From NCBI GenBank assembly GCA_963675055.2, contig CAXXJE010000005.1, positions 722,576 to 786,575 of the forward strand: 64,000 nucleotides of DNA, read 5' to 3'. Below, piece after piece: positions 35,915 through 45,196 of the stretch (positions are counted from its first letter, which is position 1; each line of letters begins with the position of its first letter). A program made the position numbers and the translations under genes. Below the pieces are notes generated by a model, which was not told the origin of the DNA, ran no database searches, and saw only the letters and a program-made list of their open reading frames with translations. Source of the DNA: PGYT01 sp963675055 (GTDB lineage: Bacteria > Bacteroidota > Ignavibacteria > Ignavibacteriales > Melioribacteraceae).

Positions 35915-37378
35915 CTAGTTAAGTTTAGCAAGTTCATTCATTATTTTTTGGTGTATGCTTGATACGGTGCCGCCCGAACCGTTGAAGTTATTCGCTATTA
36001 GTGAAAATACTATTGTTTTACCGCTTTGATCATTAAGATAACCGGAATAACTTCTCACTCCCTGAATAACACCGGATTTAATCCTGGCATTCTTTTCCAG
36101 TGCAGTACCGCGACCGCTGAACTTGAAGAATCCAAGGTCATCCGGGTCACCCATAACTCCAAGCGAATTATAGAACGAATTGAAGTAACTTTTCTTAGTT
36201 ACAACAGTCAATAAATCAACCATCATCTTTGCGGTTATTGAGTTAGCGCGGGAAAGTCCTGAACCATCATAGAGATGTAATCCCTGTGTGGCGATCCCCT
36301 CGTCTTCAAGAAACTCTTCAATTACCTGAACACCTTTATTGGTATTGCCTACACCCTTTTCACTATAAGCAATGGCTTTTAACAATAATTCAGCATACAG
36401 ATTACTGCTCCGCTTATTGAGGACATAAACAATACTTTTGAGCGGCGGTGACTCGATAATCGAGATTAGTTTATCACTCCGATAAATCTCGGGTGTACTA
36501 GTTTTTTCCGGAGATCCTTCGACCTTCACACCTTCAGTAATCAGCTTCTCTGTTATCACCTGCGCAGCAAACATCGGCGGATCCGGAATAGACCCTTTAA
36601 TCGAGAACTCCTTACTCCCTTGCGGAATTGAACCCTGCAAATATGCATTGTATTGAAGTGGCGGACAGTAAATATATCCATTATCCCCCGAACCCTTTTC
36701 CCCGGTCTTCATGAAGTTTGTAAATTCCAATCCGGGAATTTCAGGTTCAGTCCGAATTACACGGGCAATATCTCCCACCTTGGAAGCCGGCTCGAAAAAC
36801 AAGTAATAAAGATTATCGTTAATACTCAACGCCGTACTGGAAGCGCCGTAATAGTTTCCAATATCAATATACTCCCAGTGATCCGGAATCGGCTGATACT
36901 CATAAAGCGAATTATCGATAATGACAGATCCTTCTATTCTGGTTATACCCCGTTTCTTAATTTCATCCACAATCTTAGTAAGTAATAGGTCATAAGGAAG
37001 CGCGCTTTCAACCTGTCCGGAACCAAGACTTGGATCGCCGGAACCTATTATGTACAAATTCCCAGTCAGATCAGTATTCACTATTTCGCCATCATAGTAA
37101 ATCTTCGTTTGGAATTGAAAGTCTTCCCCAAGTTTATCCAATGCTGTAATTGACGTAAAGACTTTTTGTCCCGAGGCAGGAGCAACACTTTGTTCCGCAT
37201 TATAGTTTATAAGCATTTTTCCGCTATCAAGATACTTTGCACAGATCGACCATTGAGCATGTGCAAGTAATTCAGTTCGACTGTAATCGTCAATCATCTT
37301 ATTGATTTTCGAGAGGTCCTGTGCCTCAATGGAAACAACAAGACTTAATGCAATAAAGATAAATCCAATTTTTCTCAT
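35915..37378 (-). CDS. dacB: D-alanyl-D-alanine carboxypeptidase/endopeptidase (PBP4 type)
   Basis: S13-family penicillin-binding protein of 487 residues with a signal peptide (ending SIEAQ). The three active-site motifs are present: SGQK (S69-K72) in 'APASGQKVFT', 'SGLSRAN' for SxN, and 'KSGVIQGVRSYSGYL' for KTG. Two inserted domains between SxxK and SxN account for the length, as in E. coli DacB. It trims D-Ala and cleaves cross-links in the periplasm. It lies 10 bases after the amidase lipoprotein gene in one operon. Confidence 0.93.
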   Translation of the reverse strand: MRKIGFIFIALSLVVSIEAQDLSKINKMIDDYSRTELLAHAQWSICAKYLDSGKMLINYNAEQSVAPASGQKVFTSITALDKLGEDFQFQTKIYYDGEIVNTDLTGNLYIIGSGDPSLGSGQVESALPYDLLLTKIVDEIKKRGITRIEGSVIIDNSLYEYQPIPDHWEYIDIGNYYGASSTALSINDNLYYLFFEPASKVGDIARVIRTEPEIPGLEFTNFMKTGEKGSGDNGYIYCPPLQYNAYLQGSIPQGSKEFSIKGSIPDPPMFAAQVITEKLITEGVKVEGSPEKTSTPEIYRSDKLISIIESPPLKSIVYVLNKRSSNLYAELLLKAIAYSEKGVGNTNKGVQVIEEFLEDEGIATQGLHLYDGSGLSRANSITAKMMVDLLTVVTKKSYFNSFYNSLGVMGDPDDLGFFKFSGRGTALEKNARIKSGVIQGVRSYSGYLNDQSGKTIVFSLIANNFNGSGGTVSSIHQKIMNELAKLN

Positions 37379-37388
37379 ATTATTAATT

Positions 37389-40300
37389 TTATTTTAATTT
37401 GAGATATACTAACACCGCATTCATCAGTTCATTTCGTGCTTCATCACTTGTAATTGTTTCAAAAGGAAATCCCATTGATACAATGCCATACTCATCTTTA
37501 TACCCGATCGCTGCACTATAAAGATTTTCTTTATACCGAAGAAGTGTCTCACTCCCGTTAATTTCACCCAAAGCATCCGGGGCTTCAACAGCATAAATAG
37601 AATCGTTAAGAACTGTATTGAAATTAAATGTATAATTTTTCTTGATGAAACTGTCCCGGATAGAATAGACATCTCCCTCAACAACGGCGTGATCGGAATC
37701 CAGGCGATATTTTAATGTTTCAATCGCGAATTTTTTACCGGGATCATCTTTAGGTTTATGCAGGAACAAATCGCTTCCAATGTAAGAACCTGACAGGAAA
37801 ACGTTACCACCTCCTGTCAAATATTCTGAAATTTTCTCCTGAAATTTCTCATTAAAAGTTTTGAACTGTTTACCGTACATATCTTCCGAATATTTTTTGG
37901 GCCATTCAGTTTCTTTTTCCTCTCCGAAAATAATATCAACAAAATCATACTTGTTCAGATTATAAAATTCCTCTGACGCCGCTTCATCACTTACGCTTAT
38001 AAATGACCATCCGTTTTTTAGCAAAGCTTCACCATGTACTTTTGTAAAATCAAAAGTATTTCCGGCAATTACCTTGGTTTCAAAGTTGGCATGACTCGCA
38101 CCATGACCCGGAGCATCGTCGGAGCCCCATCTGGAGACCGGAGTAAAATTATATTGTTGTCCTGTATAGCTTAAATCATATTTATCCGGAACTCCGGCAT
38201 CATAAAAGTTGACAAACCCTGTAAACTTATCGGATTCAATACAAGCCGGTCCGGAAATCCTATCGAATGCATTTATAACTACCGCCGTATTGCTGTTTTT
38301 TCCTGCGAATCCGACAGATAATATTTCCGAGGGAAAGCTTTCACCGCCGGCATTAACCGCAGTAACCTTGAAACTGTAGACAACTCCTTTACCAAGTCCG
38401 TCAATTTTATAAGTTGGTTCAGCAACATATACACCATTGTCAAATCCACCGTCTCCTATCCTCCTATATACTACATAACCGGTAGCAACCGCTGTTTTTT
38501 CAAGAGGATCGAACCGGGGCTGCCATGATAATTGAATACTTCCGTCTTCATTGAGTTGTGTTGCCATATCAGTTACAGGAAGCGGTTGGATCACATACTC
38601 TCTCTGATGTTCATTGGCTATAAAACGGATCATTGATTTATAGATAGACCTGGCAACATCAAACCTGTATCTCGGATCGAGTTGAAACTTATTGTCCAGA
38701 AAGTTCTGATGTGAAAGCAACTCAAGTAATACAGAAGGTACATTCGGGCGCGCTGCCTCGCTATACCTGCCGTCATAAAGTTGTCTTCTATTCCAAACAG
38801 AATCATATTTAGCTTTAATGTCATTTACAATCTGCGTTTGCATAATGTCTGCAAGATCCCTGTTTGCTAACCTCGATACGCCGTCTGGAAATACATAATT
38901 GCTGTCATAATCGGTAACGCTGTAAATAGACAATGTCCCGATAACCGTATCATTCCTGGTTATTCCGGCATCCGTATGAAAAGCGAGTGACAAATCGATC
39001 GGAATTCCAAGACCTTTAGTTCTGTCTTTATTCGGACCGCATGGATTTCCAACAAGATAATTAACCCATTCGCCTCTGCTCTGGTAATCATCGGTGTAAT
39101 CTAACGTATCTCCGTTAATGTTATAAACAAGAGTATCAGGCATACCCGCATACTGCAGGTAGTATCGTGATCCTTCAACAAATTTCGGTCTTCCACTTAC
39201 AGCTCCACCGCGCTCGACTATTCCCATTCCACCTCCGAAACGGACCACATCTGCTGAAACTAATTTATTCGGGTTCTGGCTTTTATTATCAACAATCACA
39301 CTTCCAAGATCCGGATTCGTACCTTCCGCAAACTTAAAAGTACCAAGATAATACCAAGAATTACCACCTATCGTTTGATTAACCAGAAATTCAGTTTTTC
39401 CGCCTAAATGATGTACAGTGTAGTGCGCATCCTCTGCATTATCTGGTGAAGCCACATAGGAAATATTTACAGCATACTCACCTGACTCGGGAATAGTCGG
39501 GATATATTCAATCTGAGCGGTAGCTTCAGAACTGGTTTCAGTAATCCGGTGTAACCCGCCCAGAAAAGGATTGAAGTTAGCCTCGTACGGCGGCTCGCCA
39601 TATAGAAAACCATCTCCTTTACCATAACGCCAGTTTCCAAACTCTGTATAGTTCTTACTGTCACGATCATATATATAATCATCATTATCTATTACGACTT
39701 CATTGAGTTGTGTATCACGTTCCCGGGGAAGATATACATTAGCACCTGCGTTCTCGAGCATAGGTGTAATATAAGGCAGCACAAAACTAATCGGGCCCAT
39801 ATCCTCCACAACCTGGAATAACCTTGCTCGCTGCCATAACCAGCGATCGAGCTTATAATTATAATACCAGCCATGACTATGCCACATTGCAATGTTATTA
39901 TTCTGCAATCCTTTTGAAATCTTGAATGGCTTACTAATGTTGCGAACTACCTGGAGCGGTCTATCCGGTTGTTGAACAGGCATTCTGGATTCATCTAATT
40001 TCATTTTGTGCCTGTAAATGTTCGGAACGAGTTCTTCAATCGGAAATGTTATAGACGTTATAGTAAACTTATAATCCATAAAAAAGGGAATGAAATAGTT
40101 TTGCACTTCTGCATAAATACTATCTATATCTTTTTCACGAAAAAAACGAAATGAAAATCGATTATTTGTTTCAATTACAATTTCTTTATTGACGGAATCA
40201 ACTTTGAAATCAGTTATTTGCGAAGCTGCGGGTATTTCAAAATTAAATTCGCGTGCAGCAAATCTGGATTTGAAATCTTTAATCAAAGTCGGGGCTGTTT

Positions 40301-40409
40301 GCACATCGGTTTCGTCTGTTGTGGTTAACAGAGATGAGCATCCGGGTAAAATAAGTAAACCGATAATTAAGATTACATAACGGGCATTTGTTATCATAAT
40401 TTTATTCAC
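37389..40409 (-). CDS. Lipoprotein N-acetylmuramoyl-L-alanine amidase with golvesin-like and FnIII domains
   Basis: A 1006-residue lipoprotein (lipobox LPGC, C24). An Amidase_3-like fold appears split: first part about 165-250 ('MWHSHGWYYN', 'GANVYLPRERDTQ'), second part about 465-600 ('SLAFHTDAG', 'VPSVLLELLSHQNF'). Between them, about 255-410, is a beta-rich insert like golvesin/Xly domains ('GGNSWYYLGTFKFAEG'). A fibronectin III domain (about 605-700) and a long C-terminal domain follow. The usual second zinc-ligand glutamate after the first histidine is not obvious, so activity is uncertain. The frame starts with GTG at 40409; ATG at 40397 is an alternative. It heads the murein-hydrolase operon. 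Confidence 0.75.
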   Translation of the reverse strand: MNKIMITNARYVILIIGLLILPGCSSLLTTTDETDVQTAPTLIKDFKSRFAAREFNFEIPAASQITDFKVDSVNKEIVIETNNRFSFRFFREKDIDSIYAEVQNYFIPFFMDYKFTITSITFPIEELVPNIYRHKMKLDESRMPVQQPDRPLQVVRNISKPFKISKGLQNNNIAMWHSHGWYYNYKLDRWLWQRARLFQVVEDMGPISFVLPYITPMLENAGANVYLPRERDTQLNEVVIDNDDYIYDRDSKNYTEFGNWRYGKGDGFLYGEPPYEANFNPFLGGLHRITETSSEATAQIEYIPTIPESGEYAVNISYVASPDNAEDAHYTVHHLGGKTEFLVNQTIGGNSWYYLGTFKFAEGTNPDLGSVIVDNKSQNPNKLVSADVVRFGGGMGIVERGGAVSGRPKFVEGSRYYLQYAGMPDTLVYNINGDTLDYTDDYQSRGEWVNYLVGNPCGPNKDRTKGLGIPIDLSLAFHTDAGITRNDTVIGTLSIYSVTDYDSNYVFPDGVSRLANRDLADIMQTQIVNDIKAKYDSVWNRRQLYDGRYSEAARPNVPSVLLELLSHQNFLDNKFQLDPRYRFDVARSIYKSMIRFIANEHQREYVIQPLPVTDMATQLNEDGSIQLSWQPRFDPLEKTAVATGYVVYRRIGDGGFDNGVYVAEPTYKIDGLGKGVVYSFKVTAVNAGGESFPSEILSVGFAGKNSNTAVVINAFDRISGPACIESDKFTGFVNFYDAGVPDKYDLSYTGQQYNFTPVSRWGSDDAPGHGASHANFETKVIAGNTFDFTKVHGEALLKNGWSFISVSDEAASEEFYNLNKYDFVDIIFGEEKETEWPKKYSEDMYGKQFKTFNEKFQEKISEYLTGGGNVFLSGSYIGSDLFLHKPKDDPGKKFAIETLKYRLDSDHAVVEGDVYSIRDSFIKKNYTFNFNTVLNDSIYAVEAPDALGEINGSETLLRYKENLYSAAIGYKDEYGIVSMGFPFETITSDEARNELMNAVLVYLKLK

Positions 40410-40460
40410 TTTTTAGGATTATCAATTTGTATAATAACGGAGTGTTTCTGTTACAGCAGT

Positions 40461-40496
40461 AAAAAAACAAACCCAATCCGCAATTACGGATTGGGT
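40461..40496 (-). terminator. Terminator after the PorV-like gene
   Basis: A 10-bp perfect stem ACCCAATCCG/CGGATTGGGT with a 6-base loop, followed on the minus strand by TTTGTTTTTTT. It ends the TonB receptor/secreted protein/PorV-like operon, 25 bases after the last stop. Confidence 0.85.
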
Positions 40497-40520
40497 ATAA
40501 ATTATAATTAACTCATAATT

Positions 40521-41531
40521 CTAAAATTTAAGACCAATAGAGAAACTATGTATATCTTCAAGTCTTCCCAAATCAAGATATGCATAATCAAACAATAAAC
40601 TGACGGAATGAATCAAACGATAATGAAGACCGACACCGGCGGTCAAGCCTTTTTCAGTATTCACTTCGAACAAGGAACTGTATCCGCATCTTACAAAAAT
40701 AAGATTATTCCAGCCGTACTCACCACCCAAGTTAACATATTCTGTATGGTCATTCGGATGGACTGCATCGATCCCCAATGTAAATCGGGATGATTCCGTT
40801 TTAATCAAGTCGGCGGCTACACCTACGCGAAACATAAGAGGCAGGTCCCATGACTCTACTTCAATAACTTCATTAATTAAATTACCGTTTTCAGTCTTCT
40901 GGATTTCGATAAGATCGCGACCATCCATTTTCATTTTGGTTCCGAAATTCGAAATACTGGCGCCAATTCGGAATTCGTTCAAGATCGCAATTTTATATAG
41001 TACACCTGCATCAAGCGCAAAACCCGAAGCGGACTCATGCCAGATATATTCATTGATATACTTAGCATTAAAACCAATTGAAAAATTATCCGTCAGGTTA
41101 CGGGCATAGGAGAGTGAAACGGACATAGCACCCGCATCAAACCTGGCTCCAGTACCTTCAGGTTCTTCCACAGTTCTGACTATCATATTATCGATAGACT
41201 TGTTCAAAGTAACAGCAGCTCCAATTGTGCCCAATCCGTCAAGATTATAAGAAACTGCAGCAAAGTCATGTCCGACATCAGCAATCCAATTAATATGATT
41301 AAATGTTACCTGGTTATTATTTGTTAAGGCGGCCAACCCTGCGGGATTCCAGTAGATAGCAGAAACATCGTTTGCTGTTGCAGTGAAAGCAGAACCCATT
41401 GCGACAGAGCGAGCCCCAACACCAACTTTTAGAAATTGAGCTGCTGTTGTTCCTGTTTTTGTTGTATTCTGCGCTGTCACATGAAAAGAACAAATAACCA
41501 GTACAACAAAAATTTTTATTATCTTATTCAT
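40521..41531 (-). CDS. PorV/PorQ-family (UPF0164-like) outer-membrane protein
   Basis: A 336-residue protein with a signal peptide (ending HVTAQ) followed by the family opening 'TGTTAAQFLKVGVGARSVAMGSAFTA' (about 26-50) and 'SAIYWNPAGLA', then beta-strands ending in 'FSIGLKF'. This group forms FadL-like barrels; PorV itself is part of the type IX secretion outer-membrane shuttle. ATG at 41531 is chosen because GGAG lies 6 bases upstream; an in-frame start four codons earlier would overlap that site. It is the last gene of an operon with a large secreted protein and a TonB receptor. Confidence 0.87.
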   Translation of the reverse strand: MNKIIKIFVVLVICSFHVTAQNTTKTGTTAAQFLKVGVGARSVAMGSAFTATANDVSAIYWNPAGLAALTNNNQVTFNHINWIADVGHDFAAVSYNLDGLGTIGAAVTLNKSIDNMIVRTVEEPEGTGARFDAGAMSVSLSYARNLTDNFSIGFNAKYINEYIWHESASGFALDAGVLYKIAILNEFRIGASISNFGTKMKMDGRDLIEIQKTENGNLINEVIEVESWDLPLMFRVGVAADLIKTESSRFTLGIDAVHPNDHTEYVNLGGEYGWNNLIFVRCGYSSLFEVNTEKGLTAGVGLHYRLIHSVSLLFDYAYLDLGRLEDIHSFSIGLKF

Positions 41532-41577
41532 TAAATACTCCAAAATTGCTTCGTATTATAACCGATTATTGTTACAG

Positions 41578-44500
41578 TTACTTAATAAGTGCGAATTTCA
41601 ATATCTTTTCACCGATTCCCGGTGCGTCAATATGAGCAATGTAAACACCGTAAGCTACACTAAAACCATCTTCACTTAATAAATTCCAATATTCTCTACC
41701 GTTTTCAACAGAAGACATATGCTCAATTTTTGTAACAGGATCACCGCTAAGTGTATAGATCCTTATTGTACATTCCGGAGGCAGATTCTCAAAGTATATC
41801 CTTCTTCCACCTCGCGTATTTTCTACCAATGAAGTTGTCGGCTCAATAATATTGTAGCCAACATATGGATTAGGTACTACATAAATATTATCAAGTTTAG
41901 ACTTAGCATTTTCAGCAGTCCAGGTACTTGCCTGAGTTTTTAACACAAATTCATCCTCTGTGGTAAACGGTTTATTTGTCTTAACATATAATATGTCACC
42001 ATCAGTTGGAGGAACAGGAGTTAGTAATGAATCCCTCGGTGCGGATATTGTTATACCCCAGGTAGTTGTATCGGTCACCATACCCTGCGAACCCGGTGTG
42101 AATAGTACTATCTGATCTCCTGCTTCCCAATACTTCTCTCTGTTAGAACCGGATTTAAACAAAAATGTCAGCAATCTTACCGGCACCCCGGTTGTAACAT
42201 CATGAACTGTATATTGAACGGGGTATTTCTTCCCATCGGTTAATATTGCGCTGTCAATCATCTCAGATGAGAACTCAATAGTATAGTCTGAAGGAGTTAT
42301 CAGCTTATTCGGAAGTCCGGAAGTATTACGTTTTGCAGAATAGATAAAATTAGAATTTCCTTCGGACCAACCGGAACTAAGGGTGTCCCAACTAATATCC
42401 TCAAAATCAGAAACTTGAACACGAATCCCGTCGAAAACAACATTAGCGTCTTCGTTGTTCAGCAACGTACTTTCATAAACCGGGTAATACCTGTAAGTTA
42501 TCTCATATTGCTCACCACTCGGCATACTTGTGCCTTCGAGCCGCTTTATATTACCTGCATCGTAATCAACTGTGTAATCAACACCGTTAGTGTACGCTGT
42601 TCCATCTGAATCTTTAATTACAAAATATTCATCATCAGATAAGTGGGATACACCCAGTGTCGTATTATTGTATTCGTATAACTTAAAGCTCTGACTGACA
42701 ACACCGGATTTTAAGAGAGAATATGTTTTTAACGGTGATGTTTCGTCGCCGACAGTTATCGAATCATCGAAAGAGAGCAAATATTCCTCATCTACAACAT
42801 TTAGGTCATTTACTATTTCGTAACTAACCTCGCCGGTTGCATAACCGCTAACATGTTCTATGTTTTCAGATTGATTTGCAGAAGAGGCGGTGTATCCGGC
42901 AGCCCGAGGCCCGGCAGTTGCCATAGCCGTATTTTTAGCGAAGGTCAGCTCAAATGTTATCGGATCCTCGTTAATCTGCTTGGTAGTTTCCGTAACCGGA
43001 GTATATGCTGAATCACCATGATCATATGCGACAACTGCATAATAATAGGTTTGTCCGTTAATTACATTATTTGAATCAACAAAGGAATGTACAAGTCCGG
43101 AATTATTACCCAGGTAATAATGCGTCCCTCTACCACTATATTGTACCGGGTGATAACCTTTCCAGGGATCCTCTAAGTCGGGAGTATAATCACCGCTTAA
43201 GTCGGTATCAGTGAATTCTTCTCCGGTATCATAAACACCATTTCCGTTTTCATCAACAAATGGTTCTGCAATTGTTGCAACATCCCATTTCGCCTCACTA
43301 CCATCTATATCTTTCAGTGGTTCTGACAAAAAGTCAGAGCCCTGCCCGTCAGTAATAACTTTTGTATCATCAAATGAAGGATCAGTACTTCTGTAAATAA
43401 CATATCCTTCAAAATCCTTACCGGAAATCGGGTCAACACTTGCTTCGGCTACAGCATCCCAGTATAATGTAACTTTTTTATCTCCTGGAACAGCAGTAAG
43501 AGTAGGAAGTTCAGGTGGTTTGAAAAACTGGTACTGTGAATTATAAATCCTCTGAACGGTTTCAGCAGTTGTAAGTAAATCATCAAGATCCTCACCGCAT
43601 AAGAGAGCCATAGAGATACGTTTTATTTCGCCGGGATCAAGAGAAATATAACCGGAACCGAATACGAAAACTATATCCTGGTTACTAGTAATATCACCGT
43701 AGTTATCCGGTATCATCCTGTTCCACATAGACAAATCATTAGCAACGGCATCAGCGCTCCATCTCCAACTGTTAAAACTGGTTAAGCCAATCTGGTCCGA
43801 TTCGTCCTTATCAGTATACTCGAAATTAGGTTCACCGGGATAAAGAGGATGGGGAGAACCATCCGCCTGGGTTAATCCGGCTGTAGGAACTCCGTCACCC
43901 TCGCCTTCATCACCCGTATCTTTAACTCCGTCAATTCCAACATCGTCAGTTATTGGATTCCAGTCTTTATCATTATCTTTACCATCATCCTGCCTTTCGT
44001 CTATCATGGCATCCCCGTTAACATCCTTGTCGCCGTCATTATTATGCCCATCAGTTGGATTTCCAGGACTTTCAAGAAATTTACATCCCAAATAACCGAG
44101 TGGGAATCCATAATCCCCTTCCATATCCTCATCCCACATGTAGACCAGGTTCCTTGCATAAACCGGGATATTAGTCACATCCACAGAATCATTAGAAATC
44201 GGGGGAACAAAAAATCCGCTATCATCAGTATTTTCCGGGCTGCCTCCTCCCAAATCAGGATCGCCGTAAATTCCGAAAACAACAGAATCTAAAGGCTGCG
44301 GACTAATATTTGTTATAGTATAAACAAGAAAAACGGCGTTGGTTGCGAGAGCATTACTCCACTGGAATGCGCGTCCGTCAACCTGAACTCCAAGTCCGCG
44401 CCTTGAAGTATCGTCCGGGAACGGATAATAATCAAACTCCTTGTTATCCCTGTCGTCCATAGCCCAGAAAGCTTCAACATCAGCATTCGTTGCATCCTGG

Positions 44501-45171
44501 GATAACATACCAGGCCACACATACTGATCAAGAGACTCGCTGTACCAGGAACGCGGCCAGCTATCAGGTTTTCCATCTCCGTCAGCATCATTGTTGTCAG
44601 GATTATGAGCCATTTCATCCGAATCCGGATCAGCATAACCCGGTAAAGGCTGCCACTGCCAGCGTTCATTGGTGTTGGCCGGATTCAACTCTGAATAATT
44701 TGTGTAATCATTAAGACCATCAGAGAAAATCACTGTCCTTTCTGTCTTTCCTTCCTCAAGCACCTTAGCCCCGATAATAGGACCGAATGTATACACGTAA
44801 CTTAAATCTTTCCAAACAAAGTTCGTACTATGTCTGATTATATCCTCACCACCCGGAGAAATACCTCCATAGTTATAGATTTCGACTATAATACTGTTTC
44901 CGTTCATAACAACGCTCTTTCTATCATCCGCACTTAATACTTTCCGTAAACCGGAATTTCGACTACCGTACTTCTTTACTGCATCCTGCTCGGCAGGTTC
45001 ATCGGCAGAAATATTTCTGTTTGTTTTTTGCTTTGCTCTCGCCTGTTCTATAAGTTGTTTAACAGCAGCATGTTCGCTTTGACGACGAGCTTCAATTTCT
45101 TTGCTTTGAGCGAAACATGTTGCAGTAATTAATGAAATTATTAAAAGTAGCTTAACTATCTTTTTAATCAT
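41578..45171 (-). CDS. Very large secreted protein with calcium-type repeats and C-terminal sorting-like domain
   Basis: A 1197-residue exported protein (signal peptide ending TCFAQ). It has a charged helical N-terminus (about 23-60), Asp-rich calcium-binding-like stretches ('NNDADGDGKPDSW', 'DDGKDNDKDWNP'), and FnIII-like regions ('PTLTAVPGDKKVTLYWDAV', 'GQTYYYAVVAYDHGDS'). The end has 'IYVVPNPYVG' and 'IRIYTLSGDPVTKIEH' strands, resembling a second type of type IX C-terminal domain. I do not recognise a catalytic domain. Genes for a TonB receptor (upstream) and a PorV-like protein (downstream) flank it within one operon. Confidence 0.8.
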   Translation of the reverse strand: MIKKIVKLLLIISLITATCFAQSKEIEARRQSEHAAVKQLIEQARAKQKTNRNISADEPAEQDAVKKYGSRNSGLRKVLSADDRKSVVMNGNSIIVEIYNYGGISPGGEDIIRHSTNFVWKDLSYVYTFGPIIGAKVLEEGKTERTVIFSDGLNDYTNYSELNPANTNERWQWQPLPGYADPDSDEMAHNPDNNDADGDGKPDSWPRSWYSESLDQYVWPGMLSQDATNADVEAFWAMDDRDNKEFDYYPFPDDTSRRGLGVQVDGRAFQWSNALATNAVFLVYTITNISPQPLDSVVFGIYGDPDLGGGSPENTDDSGFFVPPISNDSVDVTNIPVYARNLVYMWDEDMEGDYGFPLGYLGCKFLESPGNPTDGHNNDGDKDVNGDAMIDERQDDGKDNDKDWNPITDDVGIDGVKDTGDEGEGDGVPTAGLTQADGSPHPLYPGEPNFEYTDKDESDQIGLTSFNSWRWSADAVANDLSMWNRMIPDNYGDITSNQDIVFVFGSGYISLDPGEIKRISMALLCGEDLDDLLTTAETVQRIYNSQYQFFKPPELPTLTAVPGDKKVTLYWDAVAEASVDPISGKDFEGYVIYRSTDPSFDDTKVITDGQGSDFLSEPLKDIDGSEAKWDVATIAEPFVDENGNGVYDTGEEFTDTDLSGDYTPDLEDPWKGYHPVQYSGRGTHYYLGNNSGLVHSFVDSNNVINGQTYYYAVVAYDHGDSAYTPVTETTKQINEDPITFELTFAKNTAMATAGPRAAGYTASSANQSENIEHVSGYATGEVSYEIVNDLNVVDEEYLLSFDDSITVGDETSPLKTYSLLKSGVVSQSFKLYEYNNTTLGVSHLSDDEYFVIKDSDGTAYTNGVDYTVDYDAGNIKRLEGTSMPSGEQYEITYRYYPVYESTLLNNEDANVVFDGIRVQVSDFEDISWDTLSSGWSEGNSNFIYSAKRNTSGLPNKLITPSDYTIEFSSEMIDSAILTDGKKYPVQYTVHDVTTGVPVRLLTFLFKSGSNREKYWEAGDQIVLFTPGSQGMVTDTTTWGITISAPRDSLLTPVPPTDGDILYVKTNKPFTTEDEFVLKTQASTWTAENAKSKLDNIYVVPNPYVGYNIIEPTTSLVENTRGGRRIYFENLPPECTIRIYTLSGDPVTKIEHMSSVENGREYWNLLSEDGFSVAYGVYIAHIDAPGIGEKILKFALIK

Positions 45172-45196
45172 GCTGAAATCTCCAAAAAAAGATGGA

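Noticed and set aside
44313..44669. Overlapping minus-strand frame within the large secreted protein
   Set aside because: Shifted frame of a gene with intact signal peptide and C-terminal domain; no independent start signal seen.
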